A stretch of DNA of 64,000 bases. Origin: Balanoglossus misakiensis. Taxonomy: Eukaryota; Hemichordata. Below, piece after piece: positions 11,629 to 22,846 of this stretch. Both the position numbers and the translations under genes were made by a program. Numbering within the stretch: position 1 is the stretch's first letter; every line of letters starts with the position of its first letter. The stretch is taken from contig CM082586.2 of the NCBI GenBank assembly GCA_040954595.2, forward strand, positions 1,860,001-1,924,000. The letters are read 5' to 3'. The notes beneath the pieces are model-generated. The model saw only the letters and a list, made by a program, of their open reading frames with translations, was not told where the DNA came from and searched no databases.

Positions 11629-13985
11629 ACAGGGACCCAGATGCACCATGGTTTAGTCCAAACCCATTGTTTTCTATGATAAACTTGGATCTCAATACAG
11701 GAAACAGGGGTGAAAGAGTTAAGTCGATCTGCATCATTAGACACTTTTTTGTTCCAGTTCATGTTAAAACTTGGTAACAGCTATACTATTCAGGCATAAA
11801 AAACTTATGGTATCCAAGACCAATTTTAAGGCCTGTCACTTTCTGTAAATATTTTCTGTCAAGGTCTACATTTTAATTGTGTAGAAATATAATGAGTCAA
11901 GAGGGACTAACTCTCAACGTCACAATTTTCTCCTTAAGTGGATGAGGTACAATGTAAAGGGCCAGACATTCAGACTTTGGGTAAGGGAATGTTTTTGTTA
12001 TAAATACATGTAAGGTGAAACCTGAAAATCTGAACCGATTAGCGCCAGTAAAATTAGAGGCTTGGAATGTGGAAATTCCACTTTGAAGATTTTAAATCAC
12101 TCTGAAAATGAAAGTATGTATTAAACATACAGACAGTTTGAAGGAATGAGGCAGAATTAAATTCAACGACAGGTTGTGTAGTGTACATGCGTGTGATTGG
12201 CTGGAAAAATCAAAATGTCTGCATCAGACAGATTCATCCGATACATAACCAGTTTGATCCGGTTTATAGCACCGCGGTCACAAATTACAGTGCAGAACAT
12301 TGGCACAAATACTATTCAGATTAATAGCTTAAAATCATCATCTGTACCTATAAATTTGCCCGTGAAGTTCAATTTTCATTGGCAATTCTTTTTTGAAATC
12401 CACTCTCATGTTGTGCACATTTTCAGAAGTGCAGAGCTGTTGTAATATAAAGCCAAGTGCACTTCTATATTATGCCAACTTATTTGGCACGAACAACCAT
12501 ACATAATCCAACTTATTTACACAAGAGAGAACTGGGATAAAGATTAATGTTTCTTATTCAGACGGCGAACACAACCATAATATTTACAACTTCCATACTC
12601 AGTTAGTGCAAAGAGAAACTTTTCAGATGAAAAAGTTAATAATCAACCTGGATTTCTTCTACGACCATATGTACTTACTGACAATGACATCAATAATATT
12701 GAGAATTAAACCTTTTCTGTTTAAAATAAATGCTTGCAGAGCCAAGCCAACTCACTGTACAGACAGTTTGTGTAGAATAGAGATCTAAAATATAGAACTT
12801 CCATATATTCCATAGTCCAAGTTTTAGATTGTATATTTAGTGACTAAGTCTAATGTAGCCTAGAATGATAAACTGTCCACAGTTGACATGTACCGTATAT
12901 TCTATGCAAGATCATGAATCATGACGTTTTCCAAAATCAGTTTTTGTAAATTTTTACATAAATGGAAGTGAAACAATATTGAATACATGTAATGTTTTTT
13001 CAGTGCTTTTGAAGCAATATGTCATGTTTCAAATAGTCATTTTAAGAAAAGCCCCACCCCTCTGTACAGCGCAGTGGTCCTTCCTGTATTGTGTAGTTTA
13101 ATAATCAGGTTAGACCATACGAGAGGGATTGGGGAGATTGTTAACTTGTTGATTTTCCCAGTTACAATTCAAACTCAAATCAGTTCGGTTCAATCATTAT
13201 TGTCTTTTGTCAGTAGAAATGCTGACCTGTGTCTAGTTCAAGTAATGTACCATAATGGTACAATTTGCAATATTTTTTACAGTTTTTTATGTACAATCAT
13301 ATCAGAATGTATTTGACAAAAGTGGCAGATAAATGAATAATGAATTTCTGTTTTGTCTTTGTAAATTATTTATTGATGCAACATACATGGGTGGTGGTGG
13401 CTTTGAACAGTCAGACTGAATTCCAAACCTTTTTTTGCTGAAAATGTGTAATTGTCACTTTCGTGTCTGATGGTACTTGTCACCACAAATGGCACAATGT
13501 AACTATGACAAGTGATTTTTTATATATATTTTAAGAAACTGCTCGTCAAATTTCCTACATATCTGGAGACGTTACGTAAGATAGGTGAGATCTTCTTTAA
13601 ACATGTCAAGTATAATAATGGATTTACCATTTTGTCGTACACTACAGACCACAGACAGAACTGTGGTGTGGCTTCCCCACTGGACAAGATTAAAAATTAA
13701 TGAGCAGTCATGCATGAATTAAGTGAACCATTGTTATTCAGGAACAGCCTATCAGTGTCTCACAAATCAAGTGATTAACATATTACCCACAATTCCAGAG
13801 TTACTGTGGTAACAGTCTTCAATAGTTGCATATTAATCTGGTGTGCAGCTTAATTACACAATGTTGCATAAATATTTTAATCCATATGTACTTTAATATC
13901 AAATATAATTTTTCTAAATTAAAAGCTAATTCCATGTACCTTTATACTTGGATAATAAAATCAAATAAATGCTATATGCCGAACG
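11629..13985 (+). other. Probable 3' UTR of the receptor gene
   Basis: AT-rich, stop-dense sequence after the receptor stop codon. Two AATAAA signals occur close together at 13954-13959 and 13964-13969 and are the best candidates for the poly(A) site, which would make a UTR of about 2.3 kb. A copy of the short inverted-repeat family lies just after the stop (11641-11722). The true transcript end cannot be read from sequence. Confidence 0.4.
11641..11722. repeat. Short inverted-repeat element in receptor 3' UTR
   Basis: Contains CACCATGGTTTAGTCC, CAAACCCATTGTTTTC and GGGGTGAAAGAGTTAA, closely matching the copy at 63871-63964. It begins within 15 bases of the receptor stop codon. Confidence 0.65.
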
Positions 13986-15020
13986 AGTGATTTGTTGCTG
14001 AACTGTTGCTACAATGGCCAAGTTGTCAATGGAACAAATTTCATCTCTTGATGTAAGACCCCCTACCCCCAACACACTGTCCACAGAGTAATTGAGACAT
14101 GCAGAGTTACATGAGCAAAACAGTTGTAATCTTTATTAGCTTAACAATTAACAAGTAATTAAGCAAAACAATAACCATGTCAACAAAGCTAAATTAATCC
14201 AAACAGACTGCAAAATCATGACTAGACTCTCACAGCCCATGGTTCTAAGGCTCTTTACATGTTGCACACTGATGTGCCCTCAAGTGTTTAGAAGATGCAC
14301 CATATGGTGTGAAGCGAACCTTTGTACTCGTAACACAAATGCAACAATTCATTTTAGATAATTATGTACTTCCCTTGCCAGCTTCATAATCGATTAGGGA
14401 GACCCCCCAGCCTCCCTTATATTAACAGCAACAATAACACTGGACAACAACCAGTGAAACTGGGCAAGTTCATCGATTAGGTTTACAACAAGCGTTACAA
14501 GGTCTATCCCCATCTAAAGCAATTGCAACATAAAACACTTCGAAAATGGACAAATTCGTTTAAGATTACTGCACTTTATTTTTGCATCAGAATTTTATTT
14601 CTTACAGAACTATGCTAAAAACATTATAGTTAAACTCATCCCTCTAAACAGACATTATTTTTAGTACTGGGCCTGTTTTGATTCACTACAACACGAAATG
14701 TCTGTTGGCACAGAAAAAGTACTGGAACACGGTCTGCATTGTATTCAAAGTAGCAATTTTCAAACCCCCCTTTTTTGAGTAAGACTGTGGCATCCTATCT
14801 GAAACTTGGAACCGCATCCGGTCAAATCCTCCAAAACCCTGGCAGTGTTTGTTTGAAAATAGGGGTTGCAAACAGGCGTGTGATACAGCTTATCTTGGCA
14901 TTATACTTGATATAAAGTTTGGGGATAAAGACCAGATCCACGGATCAAAATGTATCTCTATATTTTCCTACTCTATATTACTGATCCTAAAGGTATAAAA
15001 TAACTTACAAATACAACTTA
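13986..15020. other. Intergenic region between converging genes
   Basis: About 1 kb between the probable 3' ends of the receptor (+) and the CHHC gene (-). AT-rich. A 61-codon open frame at 14686-14871 (-) has no support. Nothing else seen. Confidence 0.4.
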
Positions 15021-15030
15021 TTTATTTATT
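15021..15030 (-). terminator. Overlapping poly(A) signals of the CHHC gene
   Basis: TTTATTTATT on the plus strand reads as two overlapping AATAAA hexamers on the minus strand, about 100 bases beyond the stop codon at 15122. Confidence 0.5.
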
Positions 15031-15121
15031 ACAAAATAGATAAAACTTTAAAATAATAATCTCTTAGCACCAAGTTAAAAAGATAAAAGCGGCCTTTTGT
15101 CTTCTTCTAGTATTGATGTTT

Positions 15122-18100
15122 TCACTCAAGCCTGCAAAGAGAAACAAAATAGAATATTAAAGACAAATTTCCAATGAATCTTCAGAAATAGAGACTGATG
15201 TACTGATAGAGTACACACATGATTTGGTGGTAAATGTTGAAGTTCCTTATGATGCTCATGGAAACCATCTCTAAGAATTCTACATGTCAAAATTCAAAAA
15301 CTCAACAGCAAGTGTAGATCATTATTGTAAGAACATCTCTCAACCATGCATACTGAATTTAAAGTGACAATGTCTCTCTGTTCTGCCATTTTTGATGTCA
15401 AAACTCTACTGAATACTTACTCTAATGAGCAACTCGTGATGACCGCACGTGGCTTGAAGAATACCGTGAACTATTTTTGCTGTTCACGCTAAGACGGAAT
15501 TTACATCCGGTCGTAAATCGATTTGAACCAGCCGCTATGTTGAAGTTCCCTTGCATGACTATCACGGTAGAGATCTTTTTTTCTCATTTTTTACTCTCAT
15601 GTGTATAATGAGGATGGAAGTTGTGTGTGGTTGAATGTTGATTCACTATCTATCTATCCACATGTCAAATAACATGAACAGGTCTTGCATCAAACATAAT
15701 TAACAAAAAAGGCAGAAAAAAAGAGACTTTGTCCCTATAAACATAACCAAATAAAAAATTAGAAATTATAAGTGATATTACCATAAAGGAATAGGATAAC
15801 CAAATAAAATAAAAGCAAAAGCTAACACCATAAAAATCAAAGTAAATGAATACACTTCAAAATGAGTACTGTACAGAAACCAACTGAGTAATTAACCAAC
15901 AATAGAAATCAAAATGAGATTAAAAATAAAATCATAAAGCTGATTTAACTTCAAACGTTCAACCCTTTGAACCCTGGAGAGGATCTCTGATGTCATAGGT
16001 CACCAGAAGGTCAGAGTTCAAAGGTAACCTATACTTTGATCAGTGCCTACCCAGTTTCACGTTGTCTACACTAGTTCTACATCACCAGCTGTCCTAGATA
16101 TATTGGTGAAAGGAACCAATCTCTTTGCAGTCCCCTACAGGAGTCATAGCATTCAGAATTGAGACACGAATTCCGATCACAAATGTATGTGCTTGTTTCA
16201 TTGGTGTTCATAGAAGCAATCATTCATCTTATACACACACAAGATGCAAATACAAAGTCCAGGATTCAACAAGATTTTACAATAGTTTTCAAGGTATAAT
16301 GGGATAAAAACAGAAAACATAACTTACGTCACAGCAGCCAACTTGTCAACCAAGCGATCTTTCTTGTTGATTTTTTTCTCCTGTGAATAAAATTATATTT
16401 GTTATTAATCTGAATTGATCTGTCCACTATCTGCAGATACTTTGAACCATCTTTTGGAATTTGGCATCAGAAATCACAGACCAATATGACTACAAACCTC
16501 TTCTTCATTCAGTGTGTCTCCATTCTTCTTTTTTTCCTCTAAAATTACAATCTGGAAAAAACAAACACAAATGAGATCATTACCCACACAGGCCATGAAG
16601 AACAATCTTGGAAATCGAAAGTGGATATAGAATACACAGATTACTGGGAAATACCAGAATCCTAAATCAAATACACAGGAAACATACCTCTCTCAGCTTT
16701 TTGTTCAGTTTACGAATCCTCTTCTTTTTCTTGTGTTCAGCAGCTTCCTATAGGTAGAAAAAAATCACCAAAAAATTGACTCCTCACATACAGCCGAGCA
16801 CATATATTCAAAGCCAAATAGATTTTTTTTCTTGCACCATCGTAAGCGCAGCAGTCTCCTGGCACTAAAAACCTATGTCGTCTCTATAGCAACACTGGAA
16901 AACAGGATGACTTACCTGTGATTGGACAGAAACTGCAGCACCTTGTACATTCGAGACACCTGACTGGGGCTTGCCACCGTTTGCATCGGTAAGCGTTGGC
17001 CACTCGGGCTGGTCCTCTCCGTTCACAGCTGGTATCTTCGCCCGTGGTGCCTGGCCATTCACACTTCCTCCGGGCTTCTTGAGGGTCAGCAGGTCCATGA
17101 TGCCTCGGCCGCGCCCTCTCCCGTGTCCTGGTGGTGCGTTCTGGAACGACGAGGTGCCAGCCATCACCCAGCTGGCCACTCTCGCACCATCAGTCGTGTC
17201 CAAAGTTGAGGTCACACCCTTCATCACCGGAGCACATGACGATGAATTCACTGTCTGGGCGATCGCCAGCAAGCTATTGGCCGATCGCGCAGTTGGCACG
17301 GAGACGCTCAGTGGGGTCGCACCTCTGTGGCCAATTTCTTCCAGATAGGCATTGGTGGCAGTCGCCTTGGCAACATGTCCTAGCACACTGTTTGTAGTTG
17401 GGCTGCCAGTTTGGGAATAGATGTTGGCAATGTTGAGTGCTGCCTGCTTGAACATGTGATCAGTCGGCACCAAAGCGGTTGAATTGGTTGTGGAAGCAAG
17501 TTGCCCGGACCCAGCACCATAAATATTGGCTGCGATCTTTGGAGTACCTGTGACAGAGGATGAGCAGATAAATCGTGATAAAGGCAAGTTGTAGACGCAT
17601 TTTGACATAAACATCTCTCTCTCTCACTCCCCCCCCTCTCTCTCTGAGTTTGTTGACTTGATGGCTCGTCATATGGGCTTGGAGGGCACACTGGTCCCAA
17701 ATCAAATTAACTTTGAAGTAATGTCCAGTTTTGTTTTTCTTTCTTCTTTTTGGCTTACCATATTCTGGCTGTGTCAGACTACGTTGCAGTACTGCTGGTG
17801 GATGCCTTGGTCTTCTCACTGGTTTCTCTTGCTGTTCTTTTTCACGTTGACGTTCAGCCCTCAATTCGTTCATATATTCCTCATAGTCTGGATCGCCCAC
17901 TCGTGGGACAGCAGGTCTGAAGAGATACACATATTTCATCATTGCAGAGACAATATAACAATGATTCACTTCAGCAACAAGCATACCACAAATTCCATTA
18001 TATGTCACCGTTTTTATTCTTGGTGACAATAAATGCTAGACAAACACTTGTTGACGGCTGATGTCAGTGACTAACACTTACTTGCCCTTTGCCCTTCTGA

Positions 18101-19174
18101 CGGCTTCCCTCTTCAATCTCTCGTGTTCCCTTCTTCGTTCGCTCGGTGTCATCAAGTCACTGGAAATTCAATCAAAATAGGATATACTAGTATTAAGGTG
18201 TCGTTCCAAATAGTTCTCCATACACTGGTTGATGTATGACTGATTATTATACTTGCAATAGACTAACATGGCCTTCTTCATTACTAATGTTCATCCATCT
18301 TCAGAACATCGGCAAAATGTCCACTTACCTTTTCACGAAATTTGGCTGTCTGTTCTCTGTATCATGTGGAGACTCATCAGAATCTGTAAAGAGATCAATT
18401 GAATATCAAATATCAAGAATGCTGAATGGTTCATTGAGGGGTGACCACGAAAAACAAAAGCCTCAGTATTGCCGTCTATGGATGTTGAGGGCGTTCTTTC
18501 ACCGTCTGACAGCCAGAGTTTTTTTTTTCTTTCTTGGCATGGCACTCAGACTGTCACCCATCAGAATTCCTAAATCAATCCAAACCTCTGGTTTCTTTCA
18601 ACGTTTCAATTATAAAAAGAAGGAGACTTCTGATCTTTGCCTACCGATATCCCAGTTTTCAGTTGGCGATGGCATTTTGAAGTTTGGATTGTGATACGGT
18701 GGCACATCAGTGTTTCCTTTGAAGAATGCGCCGTCGTCGCCGATTTCCTTGGCTTGGTGGTGGAGCACATCCTGTTCAAGCACGACTTTATCCGGACAGG
18801 TGCATAAGTGATGGCGATACTCGTGCTTGGGAACAAGGTGGCGAGCATTGAATGGGCATGCCTCAAGGTTCACTGTTGGATAATTCTGGTGGGGAAGAAA
18901 ATTCATGAATTTGAATACATTTCGGATCTCCAAATGGTGGATGATTATTATCTCTACTCACAGACTGTATTTATCAAAAGGAAATTACAAGATCTCAGAT
19001 CTACAATGAATCCTTTCTATATCATACACTCACCTTCTTACACTTCATGAGATGATAAGGAAACCTCTTAGATGCAACTCTGTGCACTGGGTCGTACGGA
19101 CATGTCAGAAGTTCATCTGGGTCCACGTCCCCAATGGTGGCCATCTTTTTGTAATTTGAAACTGCTACAGCCAT
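15122..19174 (-). CDS. GTSF1/U11-48K-type double CHHC zinc-finger protein with long C-terminal extension
   Basis: Predicted exons (minus): 19174-19034, 18885-18645, 18383-18329, 18159-18082, 17916-17759, 17547-16916, 16747-16688, 16551-16498, 16380-16328, 15131-15122; 493 residues. Two canonical CHHC fingers, both C-x5-H-x9-H-x3-C: C25/H31/H41/C45 and C57/H63/H73/C77. This tandem pair is the hallmark of the GTSF1/Asterix family, which assists Piwi/Argonaute silencing and binds tRNA. Family members are usually about 150-170 residues. Here about 400 more follow: a basic helix (ERRREHERLKREAVRRAK), an acidic YEEYMNELRAERQREKEQQ helix, a Ser/Thr/Ala-rich region with a GRGRGRG patch (367-373), and a Lys/Glu coiled segment at the end (HKKKKRIRKLNKKLRE, EKKKNGDTLNEEEEKKINKK). 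The end recalls the C-terminal helices of PYM or eIF2A, but only weakly. Start chosen at 19174; a second ATG is codon 11. Piwi-pathway function is inference. Confidence 0.8.
15587..15740. mobile_element. Single-arm relative of the palindromic element at 3898-4252
   Basis: Shares TTTTTACTCTCAT, GGATGGAAGTT.TGTGTGGTT, CTTGTATCAAACATA-like and GAGACTTTGTCC with the right half of the 3898-4252 element in the same order. Only one arm is present, so it is a truncated or solo-arm copy. It lies in the last intron of the CHHC gene. Confidence 0.7.
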
Positions 19175-19868
19175 CTTTCTGCGTGAACTTGGCAAATCTG
19201 AAATGAGTAGAAGAAAGAAAAGTCACAATATTAGTTTTCTAATCGGTAGCTTCTAATCTACTTATAAAACCTCCAAATAACCAATTTCCTGCAGTCACAT
19301 GTCTAGTCTTTTCTACAGGATTGGGCAAGCCTAACTTGTGATTGGCTGAATTTAAACTTTCCATGGTAACCGTGTCTAAATTTGCATAGGTGACACAGTT
19401 TTACCTTCATCCACGGAACTAGAAGCTCATCTAATCTACATTTACAATTTTTCCAACCACTTGCCAGTAGAATTGGCTCTTTCCCCGAATTGGTACAATG
19501 ATCGGTGGTATTATGTGTAAAAACCAAATGCGAAGTGGATGTTTGGGTCTTTAAAATTTAAAGTTACACCCACCCAACCCACCTCCGAATAGCCTTTGGA
19601 ACTGCACGCGCCTATCTACACAAAAACGTATGCAATAACCCGCAAATTCTCGTCTGTAAAGCTTGCTAGCATAAAATCGAGAGCACCTCGAAGTTAAAGA
19701 AAGGGTGATCCCGCATCTTTGTGAATTAGAAGTGAAGTTGTGAATGAACTATTGTGAGAAAATGACAAACACATGATTCGCGTCACTTTCCAACAAGAAC
19801 ACGGTTTTCAATCGCGTGCGCGCAAGGATAAATCACATATATATGTAAAAGTTTGAACGAATACTTAC

Positions 19869-20000
19869 AAGCACTGCTATTCTTCTCCTAGTAAAACTTT
19901 ACAATTCTGTAGAAACGTTGGATAACACACCCACGTGCAACTTGGACGCAGGAGAAGAGTGTTTCCAGCTGATTGAAAGAGAAAAGGATGCTGAATTGTT
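19869..20000 (-). other. Probable non-coding first exon of the CHHC gene
   Basis: A strong minus-strand donor (GCTT/GTAAGT) ends at 19869, and the coding exon begins after an acceptor at about 19200 (CATTTCAG/ATTTGCC) 26 bases before the ATG. This suggests a leader exon just beyond 19869. Its upstream limit is a guess. Confidence 0.4.
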
Positions 20001-20295
20001 CTTGCGCGTTGTCTTTGCGCACTGGATTTGCATAATGCATAAAATATTCCGAGGCGAGGGATGCGACGAAAATTAAAATGATGAATGAAAATCGAGTACT
20101 TTCACTGAAATGAGAACCGTCAACATATGTGAAGATGCCCTTTGACTGGTTGTTATACTAATGACGCTTAATTTACACCATCATTACGCGTAATTGGGTT
20201 CTGCTTCAACGTTGCCAAGCGTTTTTCATTGACCTTACCTTCTCTTTAATCGACAAGTCCCAGATTGTGCAACACGTTGATTAAGAACATAATGG

Positions 20296-20303
20296 TGACG
20301 TCA
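20296..20303. promoter_or_regulatory. Consensus CRE (TGACGTCA) in a divergent promoter, with CCAAT box nearby
   Basis: A perfect 8-base palindromic cAMP response element lies in the ~800-bp space between the minus-strand CHHC gene leader and the plus-strand MRNIP start. An inverted CCAAT box (ATTGG) lies at 20323-20327. Both elements are typical of housekeeping bidirectional promoters. Binding is inference. Confidence 0.5.
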
Positions 20304-20662
20304 TGACGCAGGGACTCATCTGATTGGCTGCTTCGACGTCGGCGGTAGATTTCATAAACAGGAAGTGGCTAAACAGGTTGAAAACTCCCGCGGTATGATC
20401 GATGGTATATACAAGGAATGTTATGTTAAATTTGAAGGGGAGGATCCAACAAATTTTTCCCTGGAACGATTTTAGAGAAACAGCGTTAGGTAGGCTAAGA
20501 GTTTCAGCACGATCTTGGCGTACGAAGTCCGGCTATCTGCGCTCGCGATCTTAGCCAAACAGGAAGCTGGTAACCCTGTTGGTTTTATAGACTTTACCGT
20601 TGCCAAGCAACAGCGTCAAGTCTCTTTTTGTTTTAGGTGTTTAGGCTCTTACCACAATCATC

Positions 20663-22302
20663 ATGGGACAAGAGTTCAATGTGGTCAGGTGTTTCCAATG
20701 CAATGTATTTCAAGTTCAGCAAGTCAAGAAGAGTAAGAAATGGACATGTAAAATGTGTGGAGCCAAGCAGTCCTTGAAAAAGGTACCAGAGTGACAATAT
20801 ATTCACTATTCTTGTGGTAGTATTAGATGATGACAAGAATGGTAATATGCAAACAATTACATGCTCCCTGCTTTCCCAATCAACAAATTGTCAATGCAAA
20901 ACTTGATTGTGTGATACCTCTGTTGTTCACAGATTTATGGACAAGGCTCTGGGGCAGACTGCAGAAGACATGTACAGAAACTCAATATGATGAGAGGTGA
21001 TACAGAAGAAAGGGAGGATGCTGCAAATGATGAATGTGGCGATGATGAGGATGATCGTGAAATCTGGCAAAATGATGAATGTCAAGGTGGTGGCACTGAG
21101 GTAAGAAAATGACTCTGTGATGGCTGATATGTTTTGTGAGTCTTGTTTCCACAACAAATAGCGCTTTAACAAGAAGTCAAGAAAGTAATCACCTCCTTTT
21201 TATTGCACTGGCAGACCCCAGGAGATTTTTCCACTGCTGAAGAAACCAAGTGGGCTCAGTTTCTTGATGCCAATCCAGACGGAGATGCCAGTTATCACGA
21301 TGAAAGGGAAAAAGATGAAATCTCATGTACCACTGATAGGAATGAGTTTGACGGTATTCGCAGAGCAAATTGCAAGCAGTGGAGAAACAGGTTTGTTGTG
21401 ATCTCAGATATGACCCATTAATAACTAACCATGTTTGTATACTTTCAGTAAAACATTTAAATTTTTTCACAGGAGATGGGGAGGGACAGGGTCATCTGGA
21501 TCTGAATTCCGAGGAGGTCGCAAATGGGGAAGAAAACGGCAAAGACATGAGGAGAATGACGATGGCAAACACCAGGTGAGTCAAAAACCTAACATCACAG
21601 CTATCCAATTCTGAAATCAATTATGTGAAATATTTGATTGTTTTATAACAATTTGTAACATAACGGTATTGCATGTATCCTCTTTTTGTCACTCTTTAAT
21701 AGGACCATGGAAATACAGATTTCCACCAAGATGCCAAACGAACCTCTTTTCAGAGATATGCATCACGAGAACCAGAATATCAAGGTTCACTGGAGAACAG
21801 AAACATACCAAAGAATCGAACACCTGACAGAATGGGGAGTCACCGTGGCAACATCACGAATGAGAGATTTCAGTCACAGAGACAACCAAAACCACCAACT
21901 CTGAACAGTAAACCAGCGACCTCATCTAAGTGGAGCACATTCCTACCACTTTGTGAAGAAGACGAGGAAGGGAATAGTCAGTTGACAGAAGAACATGCAA
22001 GCGATGACACTCCACAGTACTACAGTGGTGTAAGAAACACTGACCAACAGGGTGGTGCATCAAAATGGGCAATGTTTGTCACAAATGAGTGTGCGCTTGA
22101 AGAAATCGGAAATCCTGATCCAAAACCTGTGTCAGTAGAAACAAAGGATGATTCTCCCACTGCTAATGACTCCAGCTGTACAGGAACTGTCACTACAAAC
22201 CACAGGAAAAATAACTCTTTCAAAGCCACTGATTTCTTGACGTCTAAGAGTGCCACGTTTGAAGTGGATGATGAACTTGACAGTATTCTTGATGATTTCT
22301 GA
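20663..22302 (+). CDS. MRNIP: MRN complex-interacting protein homologue
   Basis: Predicted exons: 20663-20782, 20933-21100, 21215-21390, 21473-21575, 21703-22302; 388 residues. The N-terminus ([20 protein letters not shown]) holds a zinc-binding pair of CxxC motifs, C10/C13 and C29/C32, followed by [20 protein letters not shown]. This is the conserved signature of the MRNIP (C5orf45) family. MRNIP binds MRE11-RAD50-NBS1 and promotes ATM signalling and fork protection. The rest is acidic and disordered, with repeated short SKW/TKWxxF modules ([24 protein letters not shown]), which look like internal repeats of a short linear motif. A basic cluster ([13 protein letters not shown]) is a likely nuclear localisation signal. 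The C-terminus ends in the acidic [11 protein letters not shown]. Poly(A) signal AATAAA at 22640-22645. Length is slightly above the vertebrate protein. Confidence 0.88.
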
Positions 22303-22846
22303 GTTAAACAGATGTTACGACATCTGACAAAGTCAGATATGAGTTGTAGTGTAGTGTAGATACTGATTGCCATTGGTAATTCTACATGTATAATTGATGC
22401 TATGAATGAAGAATGTTCAAGAAGTATTTTATGGACAAATCTCGCTGGTAACATAAAGAATTATATGTATGGCCAGAGGGGATTCCTTAAGCTCCCTAGC
22501 TCCACAGTTATTTATTTGGTAGAACGACACAAAATGAGAAAGTCTTGCTCGAAAATGTTTCATATTGTCGACAATGGTGAAAAATCTTCCTAACAGACGA
22601 TAAAATTGTGCATAGTGTTGTCAAATGTGTTTAAACTGGAATAAACATCGATTATTGGAGAGAAGTCTAAAATATCAGTAACCTAAGGGGTTTATTGGAG
22701 GGAATCCCACATGTGTAGGGTTCGAATGATCTATTGATCTCCATGGCTACAATTATTGCTGCTATAAATAATCTGTGAGTCTTCTATCCCTCGATCCAAT
22801 ATTCCTCGAAACATGACCGAGACAATGTGCAACCCAGAAACAGAAA

